In this document: positions 1 to 7,223 of the stretch, piece after piece
Numbering within the stretch: position 1 is the stretch's first letter
Layout: every line of letters begins with the position of its first letter
Origin: Autumnicola tepida
GTDB taxonomy: Bacteria > Bacteroidota > Bacteroidia > Flavobacteriales > Flavobacteriaceae
DNA length: 64,000 nucleotides
Reading direction: 5' to 3'
Assembly (NCBI RefSeq): GCF_031846485.1
Contig: NZ_JAVRHQ010000009.1
Span: forward strand, 1-64,000
The notes under the pieces: generated by a model
Told to the model about the DNA's origin: nothing
Database searches by the model: none
Seen by the model: only the letters and a program-made list of their open reading frames with translations
Translations under genes and position numbers: made by a program

Positions 1-22
1 TTTGTAAACTAAAACCAGTTTA

Positions 23-466
23 TCAGGCAATTTCGATAAGGCGTTTAGGCTGAACCTTAGCTTCTTCCCTTTTAGGCAATGCAATTTGTAACACGCCATC
101 ATTATAGCTGGCAGAAATTTGCTCGCTGTCTACAGAATCGGGCAAGCTAAACGCCCTTTTAAAAGTGGTATAGCTAAATTCTTTCCTGGTAAACCTTCCG
201 TTTTTATCAGAAGTTTCGTTTTCTTTTTTCTCTTCGGAAGAAATAGTCAAGACATCATTTTCCAATTCAATATTAAAATCATCTTTCTTCTTACCAGGCG
301 CAGCTACTTCCACAGAAAAAGCCTCATCGGTTTCCTGAATATTTACAGCCGGAATTGTGGTTCCAATACTGTTTACATTTGTAGTTCCACCTAACCAATC
401 AGTTTTAAACATATCGTCAAAAACTGATGGCAGCCAGTTGGCCTCGTTTCTTTTGATTAAACTCAT
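23..466 (-). CDS. Small heat shock protein (Hsp20/alpha-crystallin family)
   Basis: ATP-independent cytoplasmic holdase chaperone that binds unfolding proteins. The 147-residue protein has a short N-terminal arm, one alpha-crystallin domain over roughly residues 35-130 with the family signature NDGVLQIALPK near its end, and a C-terminal RLIEIA tail that supplies the I-x-I type motif used in oligomer assembly. The ATG at 466 (MSLIKRNE) is preferred over an in-frame ATG at 505: Bacteroidota Hsp20 proteins commonly begin MSLIKR or similar, and the sigma54-like promoter at 511-531 would start transcription at about 504, leaving the upstream ATG at or outside the mRNA end. It is monocistronic as far as the window shows. 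Family assignment is secure. Confidence 0.95.
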   Translation of the reverse strand: MSLIKRNEANWLPSVFDDMFKTDWLGGTTNVNSIGTTIPAVNIQETDEAFSVEVAAPGKKKDDFNIELENDVLTISSEEKKENETSDKNGRFTRKEFSYTTFKRAFSLPDSVDSEQISASYNDGVLQIALPKREEAKVQPKRLIEIA

Positions 467-510
467 AGCTTCAAATATTTTAAGGTTATTATTTTTTGTT
501 TTCACAAGGT

Positions 511-531
511 ATATAGCAATTCAAATTCCAA
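511..531 (-). promoter_or_regulatory. Sigma54-like -24/-12 promoter element of the hsp20 gene
   Basis: Read on the minus strand the sequence is TTGGAATTTGAATTGCTATA: a GG and a GC separated by exactly ten bases, within TTGG and TTGCT contexts, as in the sigma54 consensus TGGCAC-N5-TTGCW. No TAnnTTTG element fits at the expected place. Predicted transcription start is about position 504, giving a leader near 38 nt to the ATG at 466. That sigma54 uses it is inference; rpoN is not in this window. Confidence 0.5.
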
Positions 532-542
532 ACCGGATTTCA

Positions 543-585
543 GACAATATGTCGCTTAAATTCTTAATATTAGCGCCATATTGTC
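543..585. promoter_or_regulatory. Long inverted repeat upstream of hsp20 (putative activator site)
   Basis: The arms at 543-555 (GACAATATGTCGC) and 573-585 (GCGCCATATTGTC) are reverse complements at 12 of 13 positions, with 17 bases between them and arm centres 30 bp apart, about three helical turns. The proximal arm contains its own small palindrome GACA-TAT-TGTC and ends 13 bases before the GG of the -24 element. The layout resembles an enhancer-type activator site ahead of a sigma54 promoter. A related GTCA-N3-TGTC element precedes htpG at 41075-41084. Confidence 0.5.
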
Positions 586-646
586 ATTAAAATGTTTTTA
601 ATGGTTATAGACGTGAAGTTTCCTATATTTAACAAGAAATGATTCC

Positions 647-1954
647 ATGGAGCACCTGTTTAATAAAATATTCTCTTTTTTAAATTCTGTACAAAGCAAA
701 ATAGCCTTTTATCCTACTGTACTGGCTGCTCTGGGCTTCAATTTCGCATTTTTTATGATGTACCTTGAAGACAGGGGTATATCCAAATATCTCCTGGAAA
801 CCATTCCGGTGCTGGTGGTAGATAATGGCAATACCGCCCTTACCCTGTTGAGTTCTTTCATAACAGGTTTAATTTCTATGATGGTTTTTAGTTTTTCCAT
901 GGTAATGGTTTTATTAAACCAGGCATCCAGTAACTACAGTCCCAGGTTATTGCCCGGACTTATTTCTGATAAAAATCACCAGATAATCCTGGGAATTTAC
1001 CTCTTTACTATCCTGTATTGCATTTTTATTCTCTTTTCTATTCAGCCTACAGGAGACAAATACCAGATTCCCGGCTTCTCGGTGTTATTAGGAATTTTGT
1101 TTACCGTGATTTGTATCTGCGCTTTTATTTATTTCATCCATAACATTTCGCAAAATATCCAGATCAATAACATCCTGGATAAAATCTTTAAACTTTCCGA
1201 AAAACGGCTGAAATATCTCATTGAGGCTGAAGATGGGGAACTTGAGGAATTTCCGGATACTTCAGGCTGGCATGAATACCATACCGAAAAAACTGGATAT
1301 TTTCAAAATGTAGCCCTGAAGAATATCAGGCATATTTGTGAAAGAGAAAACACCCAGGTTTACATCCTGCCCGTAAAAGGAATTTTTGTGCTACAGGGAA
1401 TCCCGGTATTCAAATCCAGGAAAGAACTGGATAAAGAAACTATAGATGAAATTCTGGACAATTTTAATTTTGCCCGTGGCGAGTTGGTGGCAGATAATTA
1501 CGCCCTTGCCTTTAAGCAAATTACTGAAATTATTGTAAAAGCAATGTCTCCTGGTATTAATGACCCGGGTACCGCTTTAAATGGAATTGATTATCTCACC
1601 GAACTTTTTGCCCTTCGCATGTTAAAGCGGGATGAAAGCATGATTTCAAAAGATAAAAAAGTGTATATAAAACTTTCTACCATTAACTTTGAAAGGCTTA
1701 TGTATAATGTTCTTGCTTCTATAAGATCGTATTGCAAACATGATGTTATCCTGGTTCAAAAACTAACAATTATGTTCATGTACCTAAAATCCCAAAAAGC
1801 CAGTCATTCCTGTTATTATGATGTAATAGATAAAGAAGCTGCCGCGCTGCTTGCAGATGCGCAAAATGCTATTTCTAATGAAAGGGACTGTGAGGTAATA
1901 ATGTCTCTGGCGAAAAAACTTGGATTAAAAACCGATACTTTTGAAAAGGAATAA
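647..1954 (+). CDS. DUF2254 family membrane protein
   Basis: Predicted inner-membrane protein of 435 residues. The N-terminal third holds four hydrophobic segments (about residues 20-40, 65-90, 112-132 and 143-165). Between segments two and three lies the conserved SSNYSPR stretch, and the soluble C-terminal part has the KAMSPGINDPGTA motif near residue 300, both characteristic of DUF2254. The family has no established biochemical function. The downstream DUF1456 gene starts 15 bp after the stop, so the two are probably co-transcribed. It is divergent from hsp20, whose control elements share the intergenic region. Confidence 0.88.
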   Translation: MEHLFNKIFSFLNSVQSKIAFYPTVLAALGFNFAFFMMYLEDRGISKYLLETIPVLVVDNGNTALTLLSSFITGLISMMVFSFSMVMVLLNQASSNYSPRLLPGLISDKNHQIILGIYLFTILYCIFILFSIQPTGDKYQIPGFSVLLGILFTVICICAFIYFIHNISQNIQINNILDKIFKLSEKRLKYLIEAEDGELEEFPDTSGWHEYHTEKTGYFQNVALKNIRHICERENTQVYILPVKGIFVLQGIPVFKSRKELDKETIDEILDNFNFARGELVADNYALAFKQITEIIVKAMSPGINDPGTALNGIDYLTELFALRMLKRDESMISKDKKVYIKLSTINFERLMYNVLASIRSYCKHDVILVQKLTIMFMYLKSQKASHSCYYDVIDKEAAALLADAQNAISNERDCEVIMSLAKKLGLKTDTFEKE

Positions 1955-1969
1955 CTTATTTTTGCAGCT

Positions 1970-2206
1970 ATGGCATTAACAAACAATGATATTTTCAAAA
2001 AATTGAGGGTGGCTCATAAATTACGCGATGACGATATTGTGCAAATTTGCGCACTCGTAGATTTTAAAGTCACCAAAAGCGAACTGGGCGCAATTTTCAG
2101 AAATGAAAACCATCCCAAGTATGTGGAATGCGGAGATCAGTTTCTGCGGAATTTCCTAAATGGGTTAATTATTCACCTTAGAGGGCCAATGCCTGAAAAG
2201 AAATGA
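1970..2206 (+). CDS. DUF1456 family protein, single-repeat form
   Basis: Small 78-residue protein matching the DUF1456/YehS pattern: it starts with TNNDIFKKLRVAHKLRDDDIVQI and includes VTKSELGAIFRN and the FLNGLI stretch near the end. Enterobacterial YehS has two copies of this unit in about 150 residues; here only one is present. The reading frame shows no sign of truncation, since it ends cleanly with a basic PEKK tail just before a tandem repeat. Function is unknown. It lies 15 bp downstream of the DUF2254 gene, suggesting one transcript. Confidence 0.8.
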   Translation: MALTNNDIFKKLRVAHKLRDDDIVQICALVDFKVTKSELGAIFRNENHPKYVECGDQFLRNFLNGLIIHLRGPMPEKK

Positions 2207-2258
2207 GACTGTAAACTGTAGACTGTAGACTGTAGACTGTAGACTGTAGACTGTAGAC
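2207..2258. repeat. Tandem heptamer repeat (GACTGTA)n
   Basis: Seven consecutive 7-bp units followed by GAC: GACTGTA, AACTGTA, then five more GACTGTA. Only the second unit deviates, by one base. The array begins directly after the DUF1456 stop codon and lies upstream of the terminator hairpin, so it is non-coding in the annotated frames. Confidence 0.97.
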
Positions 2259-2264
2259 AAAATT

Positions 2265-2305
2265 AAAAAAGGAGTTGAACAGAATGAGTTCAACTCCTTT
2301 TTTTT
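2265..2305. terminator. Bidirectional intrinsic terminator
   Basis: A perfect 10-bp stem GGAGTTGAAC (2271-2280) / GTTCAACTCC (2288-2297) with a 7-base loop is flanked by an A-run on the left and a run of eight T on the right, so it can end transcripts from both the DUF1456 gene (plus) and ettA (minus). Confidence 0.9.
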
Positions 2306-2321
2306 GATAATGGCTTAGGTT

Positions 2322-4013
2322 TTACCTTACCAGTTTCTTGTATTTTATCCGTTTTGGCATCACGTCTCCGCCAAGGCGTTTTTTCTTATTTTCTTCATAA
2401 TCTGAAAAGCCTCCTTCAAAGAAGTACACCTGCGAATCTCCTTCAAAAGCGAGAATATGGGTGCACACCCTGTCCAGGAACCAGCGGTCGTGAGAAATAA
2501 CCACCGCGCACCCGGCAAAATTCTCCAGACCTTCTTCCAGGGCCCGAAGCGTGTTTACATCCAGGTCGTTGGAAGGCTCATCCAAAAGCAGTACGTTTCC
2601 TTCCTCTTTCAGCGTCATGGCCAGGTGCAGCCTGTTGCGTTCCCCGCCCGAAAGCATGTTTACCTTCTTGTTCTGCTCACTTCCGCTGAAATTAAACCGG
2701 CTAAGATAGGCTCTGGAATTTACCTGCCGGCCACCCATCATTACCAGTTCCTGCTCATCGCTGAAGTTCTGCCAAATGGTTTTCTCAGGATCAATATCGG
2801 CATGGCTCTGGTCTACATAAGCTATTTTCGCGGTTTCCCCTACTTCAAAATTACCTTTATCGGGCTGCTCCTCTCCCATTATCATCTTGAAAATAGTGGT
2901 TTTACCAGCTCCATTAGGCCCGATAACCCCCACGATTCCCGCCTGCGGAAGTTTAAAATTAAGATCTTCATAAAGCAGTTTATCTCCAAAAGCTTTACTT
3001 ACCCCATTAGCCTCAATCACGTTTGTTCCCAGCCTTGGGCCATTAGGAATATAGATTTCAAGTTTTTCATCTACCTGCTTCTGGTCCTGGCTAAGCAGTT
3101 TATCGTAATTATTTAAACGTGCCTTCTGCTTGGCCTGCCTTCCTTTAGGATTCATCTTTGCCCATTCCAGCTCCCGTTCCAGGGTTTTCTGACGTTTACT
3201 GGCCTGTTTTTGTTCCTGCGCCAGGCGTTTGGATTTCTGGTCCAGCCAGGAAGAATAATTGCCTTTCCATGGAATGCCTTCCCCGCGGTCCAGTTCTAAA
3301 ATCCATCCGGCAACATTGTCCAGAAAATAACGGTCGTGAGTCACCGCGATCACTGTTCCCTTGTATTGCGCAAGATGGTGTTCCAGCCAGTGAACAGATT
3401 CGGCGTCCAGGTGGTTGGTAGGCTCATCCAGAAGCAAAATATCCGGCTCCTGCAATAACAACCGGCATAGTGCAACCCGTCTTCTTTCCCCTCCGGAAAG
3501 CACCCCTATTTTCTTTTCGGCATCTGGAGTTCGCAGGGCATCCATTGCAATTTCAAGCTTGGTATCCAGCTCCCAGGCGTTGCTGGCATCAATTTTATCC
3601 TGAAGTTCTGCCTGCTTATCCATTAGCTTCTGCATCTTATCGGCATCTTCATAAACTTCAGGCAAACCGAACATATCGTTAATCTTGTTGTACTCATCAA
3701 GAACCGCAACGGTTTCTGCCACACCTTCCTTAACCACTTCTAAAACCGTTTTTTCGTCGTCAAGTTTAGGCTCCTGTTCAAGGTAGCCTACGCTGTAACC
3801 CGGGGAGAATACCACATCGCCCTGGTAATTGCTGTCTTCCCCGGCAATAATACGCAGCAGGGTGGATTTACCGGAACCGTTAAGCCCCAAAATCCCGATC
3901 TTAGCCCCGTAGAAGAAACTGAGGTAGATATTCTTAAGAACAGGCGTATTCGCGTTTTTATAAGTTTTGGTGACCCCGGACATGGAGAAAATCACCTTTT
4001 TATCATCTGCCAT
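2322..4013 (-). CDS. ettA: Energy-dependent translational throttle protein EttA (ABC-F ATPase)
   Basis: ABC-F protein that binds the ribosomal E site and gates entry into elongation according to the ATP/ADP ratio. The 563 residues contain two ABC domains in tandem and no membrane segment. The first Walker A is GLNGSGKST (43-51) with signature LSGGERRRV near 172 and LLLDEPTNHLD; the second is GPNGAGKTT with signature LSGGERNRL and LLLDEPSNDLD. An inserted arm segment rich in charged residues lies about 95-140, and a basic inter-domain linker (KQKARLNNY region) follows domain one. Length and motif spelling match E. coli EttA (about 555 residues) better than Uup or YheS. Single-gene unit ended by the two-way terminator at 2265-2305. 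Confidence 0.93.
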   Translation of the reverse strand: MADDKKVIFSMSGVTKTYKNANTPVLKNIYLSFFYGAKIGILGLNGSGKSTLLRIIAGEDSNYQGDVVFSPGYSVGYLEQEPKLDDEKTVLEVVKEGVAETVAVLDEYNKINDMFGLPEVYEDADKMQKLMDKQAELQDKIDASNAWELDTKLEIAMDALRTPDAEKKIGVLSGGERRRVALCRLLLQEPDILLLDEPTNHLDAESVHWLEHHLAQYKGTVIAVTHDRYFLDNVAGWILELDRGEGIPWKGNYSSWLDQKSKRLAQEQKQASKRQKTLERELEWAKMNPKGRQAKQKARLNNYDKLLSQDQKQVDEKLEIYIPNGPRLGTNVIEANGVSKAFGDKLLYEDLNFKLPQAGIVGVIGPNGAGKTTIFKMIMGEEQPDKGNFEVGETAKIAYVDQSHADIDPEKTIWQNFSDEQELVMMGGRQVNSRAYLSRFNFSGSEQNKKVNMLSGGERNRLHLAMTLKEEGNVLLLDEPSNDLDVNTLRALEEGLENFAGCAVVISHDRWFLDRVCTHILAFEGDSQVYFFEGGFSDYEENKKKRLGGDVMPKRIKYKKLVR

Positions 4014-4123
4014 ATTTTAGAATTTTAATGATATAAATATTCTGAAAAGCCACGATCGGCTCCTTCAGAAGTTATGCAAATATCCTAAAATTAAGTCAGA
4101 AAAAATTATTGTGCGGTTAAATA

Positions 4124-4603
4124 TCAGCTTTTGTGCAAGCCCAGCAACCTAAGAATAACAATTAACTGGCCCGTATGGTAAGAAGTATGTTCTATTACCA
4201 GCATCAGCTCCCTTAACAGGCTGTGTTCTGTGCTATTCTTTACCGGATGCATCAACTTGTTTTTGTTATCCATAACAAAATCTTCAAAATCCTTCCGGCA
4301 GTCAAAATAATCGGCTTTGAGGTCTTCCCATTCTTCCTCGGTCTCGGGAGATGGCTTTTCCGGCCAGTAATCGTCTGGCCAGTTTGCACTTTTATAAGAA
4401 TCTGCAGTGCAATATTCAACTATATCTTTTTGAGCATAATGAATATGGTAAAACAGCTCATAAAAAGAATATGGCAGTGAAGCGGGACGTTTCCCGATTT
4501 CTTCAAAGGGGATTTCATCTAAAAACTTTCCCAGGGAAAGGTAAGCTTCCCCTCCCTGTAAATGTTTGACCAGTTGTTTCTTTACCTCTTTTTCTGAAGC
4601 CAT
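4124..4603 (-). CDS. DinB superfamily protein
   Basis: A 159-residue four-helix-bundle protein of the DinB/YfiT-like superfamily, whose members bind a divalent metal and in some cases act as thiol-dependent transferases. Candidate metal ligands are His53/His55 in the FYHIHYAQKD helix and His139/His143 in HTSYHTGQL, the usual placement in the family. Substrate cannot be told from sequence. The ATG at 4603 is one base from the stop of a tiny membrane-protein gene, so the two almost certainly share a transcript. Confidence 0.85.
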   Translation of the reverse strand: MASEKEVKKQLVKHLQGGEAYLSLGKFLDEIPFEEIGKRPASLPYSFYELFYHIHYAQKDIVEYCTADSYKSANWPDDYWPEKPSPETEEEWEDLKADYFDCRKDFEDFVMDNKNKLMHPVKNSTEHSLLRELMLVIEHTSYHTGQLIVILRLLGLHKS

Positions 4604-4604
4604 A

Positions 4605-4784
4605 TTAAACTCTGCCTTTTAATGCGTTAAAAGCCCATGAAATTGCGAAAAATCCTATTCCTACTACTGAAAATCCTATGGCATATTCCAGGTATTTCAA
4701 TACTCCCAATAAAATGACTGCTGCCCCTATAATGAACAGGACGAATGAAGCCCACCCGAAGATGGTATTTTTATTCATTCCCAT
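4605..4784 (-). CDS. Small two-helix membrane protein (59 aa)
   Basis: Short ORF found by reading the minus strand between the DinB gene and position 4784. It begins MGMNKNTIFGW and ends KGRV followed by TAA, 59 residues in all. Two hydrophobic segments (about residues 10-28 and 36-54) are separated by a short KYLEYA turn, giving a hairpin membrane topology. An alternative start is the ATG at 4778, two codons in. Its stop is one base from the DinB start. It resembles short membrane proteins annotated in Gramella-like genomes, from memory only; function unknown. Confidence 0.75.
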   Translation of the reverse strand: MGMNKNTIFGWASFVLFIIGAAVILLGVLKYLEYAIGFSVVGIGFFAISWAFNALKGRV

Positions 4785-4961
4785 ATTTTTCCAGTTTAAA
4801 TAAAATGCGCAGGTATATAATTCTGCTTTTAAATTTTACAATAGACTTGATTTTGTATTTTAGCTAAAAACCAATTTAAGGGAGTTTTTCCTGAAAGTGT
4901 CTTAAAGATATACCAATATTTTTTGGCTTCACTTTAAAAAGTTTAAAAATACAAGAGAACG

Positions 4962-6590
4962 ATGAATATCAACTTCAATAAAAATGAAGACCATAATAAA
5001 CTTCTGGTTGCTGACCTGAACCACAAATTAAAACAAGTTAAGCAGGGCGGCGGAGAGAAAAGAATAAAAAAGCACCACGAGAAAGGCAAAATGGCCGCCC
5101 GGGAAAGGATAGAATTCCTGTTGGATGAAGGCCGGGAAAGTATTGAAATTGGGGCCTTAGCGGGCGAAGGCATGTACAAAGAGCACGGCGGCTGCCCCAG
5201 TGGCGGGGTAATTGTAAAAATTGGCTATGTTTCGGGCAAACAATGTATTGTTGTAGCCAACGACGCCACTGTTAAAGCAGGTGCCTGGTTCCCCATAACC
5301 GGCAAGAAAAATCTACGGGCGCAGGAAATTGCCATAGAAAATCGATTGCCTATTATTTATCTTGTAGACAGCGCAGGGGTTTATTTGCCTATGCAGGATG
5401 AAATTTTCCCCGATAAAGAACACTTCGGAAGGATTTTTAGGAACAACGCGGTAATGAGCAGCATGGGAATTACCCAGATAGCGGCCGTAATGGGAAGTTG
5501 CGTTGCCGGGGGCGCGTATTTGCCAATTATGAGCGATGAAGCGCTGATTGTTGAAAAAACCGGCAGCATTTTCCTGGCTGGAAGTTACCTGGTAAAAGCG
5601 GCCATTGGGGAAAGTGTGGACAACGAAACCCTTGGCGGTGCCACCACTCATTCTGAAATTAGCGGCGTTACCGATTATAAAGCTAAAAATGACGCAGATG
5701 CACTGGAGAAAATCCAAAACATCATGGATAAGATTGGAAATTTTGATAAAGCCGGTTATAATCGGAAAAAGGCTATAAAGCCTAAAGAAGATGAAAATGA
5801 GATCTTCGGAATTTTGCCTAAAAAACGCAGCGACCAGTACAATATGATGGAGATTATAAAGCGGATGGTCGATAATTCTGAATTTGAAGAATACAAAGCA
5901 GGTTACGGCCAGACAATTATCACCGGTTATGCCAGGATTGACGGTTGGGCTGTGGGAATTGTTGCCAACCAGCGTAAAATTGTAAAGACAAAAAAAGGCG
6001 AGATGCAGTTTGGCGGCGTGATCTATTCCGACTCTGCCGACAAAGCCACAAGGTTTATCGCCAACTGCAACCAGAAAAAAATTCCGCTGGTGTTCCTTCA
6101 GGATGTTACAGGTTTTATGGTGGGCAGCAAAAGCGAGCATGGGGGAATTATTAAAGACGGAGCTAAGATGGTTAATGCGGTTAGCAATTCTGTAGTGCCG
6201 AAATTTACCGTGATAATTGGCAATTCCTACGGCGCTGGAAATTATGCCATGTGCGGAAAAGCTTACGACCCCCGGCTGATATTTGCCTGGCCAAGTGCAG
6301 AACTTGCGGTAATGGGCGGCACACAGGCAGCAAAAGTGCTGGCCCAGATCGAAACTGCCTCGATGGCAAAAAAGGGCGAAAAAGTAGATGAAGAAAAAGA
6401 GAAGGAGGTTTTTGAGAAACTCAAAGCTAAATACGACGAGCAGACTTCAGCCTATTACGCGGCCGCAAGGTTGTGGACAGACGCGGTAGTAAATCCGCTG
6501 GAAACCAGAAAATGGATCTCCATGGGGATTGAAGCCGCCAATCATGCTCCCATTCAGAAAGATTTTAACATGGGCGTGATCCAAACATGA
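4962..6590 (+). CDS. Acyl-CoA carboxylase beta subunit (carboxyltransferase), methylcrotonyl-CoA type
   Basis: Biotin-dependent carboxyltransferase subunit that moves carboxybiotin CO2 onto an acyl-CoA. All 542 residues fall in the two-crotonase-fold carboxyltransferase architecture: an N-terminal half with the acyl-CoA region (GGCPSGGVI, DSAGVYLPMQDEIFPD) and a C-terminal half with FLQDVTGFMVG, NSYGAGNYAMCG and AWPSAELAVMGG. The stretch reading LPMQDEIFPDKEHFGRIFRNN is closer to methylcrotonyl-CoA carboxylase beta, used in leucine breakdown, than to propionyl-CoA carboxylase, but substrate is inferred. No biotin carboxylase or biotin carrier gene is adjacent. Confidence 0.85.
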   Translation: MNINFNKNEDHNKLLVADLNHKLKQVKQGGGEKRIKKHHEKGKMAARERIEFLLDEGRESIEIGALAGEGMYKEHGGCPSGGVIVKIGYVSGKQCIVVANDATVKAGAWFPITGKKNLRAQEIAIENRLPIIYLVDSAGVYLPMQDEIFPDKEHFGRIFRNNAVMSSMGITQIAAVMGSCVAGGAYLPIMSDEALIVEKTGSIFLAGSYLVKAAIGESVDNETLGGATTHSEISGVTDYKAKNDADALEKIQNIMDKIGNFDKAGYNRKKAIKPKEDENEIFGILPKKRSDQYNMMEIIKRMVDNSEFEEYKAGYGQTIITGYARIDGWAVGIVANQRKIVKTKKGEMQFGGVIYSDSADKATRFIANCNQKKIPLVFLQDVTGFMVGSKSEHGGIIKDGAKMVNAVSNSVVPKFTVIIGNSYGAGNYAMCGKAYDPRLIFAWPSAELAVMGGTQAAKVLAQIETASMAKKGEKVDEEKEKEVFEKLKAKYDEQTSAYYAAARLWTDAVVNPLETRKWISMGIEAANHAPIQKDFNMGVIQT

Positions 6591-6667
6591 GTCAGAAAGA
6601 CAAATTTTCAAGCCTCAAATTAATATCTTTATCCATGTAAAAAAATTCAACTTTTAACACTGCTAAA

Positions 6668-6880
6668 ATGAGAGAAGTAACCCTTAAAATTCCCGATAAG
6701 AAGCTGCGTTTTTTTCTGGAACTAGTGGAGCAGTTAGGTTTTGAAATTTCCAAGGAGAGCATACCCCCTTCTGAAGAGCACAAATCTACAGTAAGAAAAA
6801 GAATAGAACAATCCCAGCAGAATCCCGAACGTCTTTTGGAATGGGAAAATGTGCAGGAAAATTTCAAATTTAATGAGTGA
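6668..6880 (+). CDS. Antitoxin of a ParE/RelE-type toxin-antitoxin module
   Basis: A 70-residue protein immediately upstream of, and overlapping by 8 bp, a RelE/ParE-superfamily toxin. It begins with a short amphipathic strand-like MREVTLKIPDKK, then a predicted helical, charged C-terminal half (EEHKSTVRKRIEQSQQ) of the kind that wraps around the toxin. No classical helix-turn-helix is evident, so it belongs with the addiction-module antitoxins common in Bacteroidota. The role is assigned mainly from size and linkage. Such antitoxins usually repress their own promoter together with the toxin. Confidence 0.7.
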   Translation: MREVTLKIPDKKLRFFLELVEQLGFEISKESIPPSEEHKSTVRKRIEQSQQNPERLLEWENVQENFKFNE

Positions 6881-7172
6881 ATTCCTCATTAAGATAGAAC
6901 CAGAAGTCATTAATGATATTCAGGAAGGAATTAATTGGTACAATAAACAGCAACAAGGCCTTGGCCGCTTATTTTATGCAGAAGTAAGAACAACTTTCAA
7001 TAGCATAAGAATTAATCCTTACTATCAGATCCGATATGACAAAGTACGGTGTCTTCCTCTAAAAAAATTCCCTTACATGGTTCATTTCAGTCTTTCGGAA
7101 AAAGAAGATCTGATTATCATACGGGGAGTATTTAATACTGCCGATTCGCCAAAGAAATGGCAAAGAACTTAG
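6873..7172 (+). CDS. RelE/ParE-superfamily toxin
   Basis: A 99-residue protein with the ParE/RelE fold pattern: IKIEPEVINDIQEGINWYNKQQQGLG helix pair, FNSIRINPYYQIRYDKVRCLPLKKFPYMVHF strands and a terminal strand with IRGVFNTADSPKKW. The WYN and LKKFPY motifs are typical of ParE-like toxins, which inhibit gyrase or cleave mRNA; which of these applies here is not clear. The ATG at 6873 is used rather than an upstream in-frame ATG at 6849, because it gives the usual N-terminus and overlaps the antitoxin stop by 8 bp, allowing translational coupling. Confidence 0.82.
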   Translation: MSEFLIKIEPEVINDIQEGINWYNKQQQGLGRLFYAEVRTTFNSIRINPYYQIRYDKVRCLPLKKFPYMVHFSLSEKEDLIIIRGVFNTADSPKKWQRT

Positions 7173-7223
7173 TTCTTAATTAAGGGTATCGCGGCAAAAA
7201 GAAAATATTATAATATTGAAAAT

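Noticed and set aside
5..22. TAAACT/AGTTTA hairpin after hsp20 as a terminator
   Set aside because: Six base pairs, A/T-rich and without a T run on the minus strand.
2457..3116. Plus-strand ORF of 219 codons opposite ettA
   Set aside because: Antisense shadow of ettA; no signal peptide, motif or promoter.
5313..6140. Long minus-strand ORF of 275 codons inside the carboxylase gene
   Set aside because: It is antisense to a well-supported carboxyltransferase with intact motifs and its own translation has no recognisable domain.
6873..7172. Upstream ATG at 6849 as toxin start
   Set aside because: Would extend the toxin inside the antitoxin frame with non-family residues; the ATG at 6873 gives the usual N-terminus.
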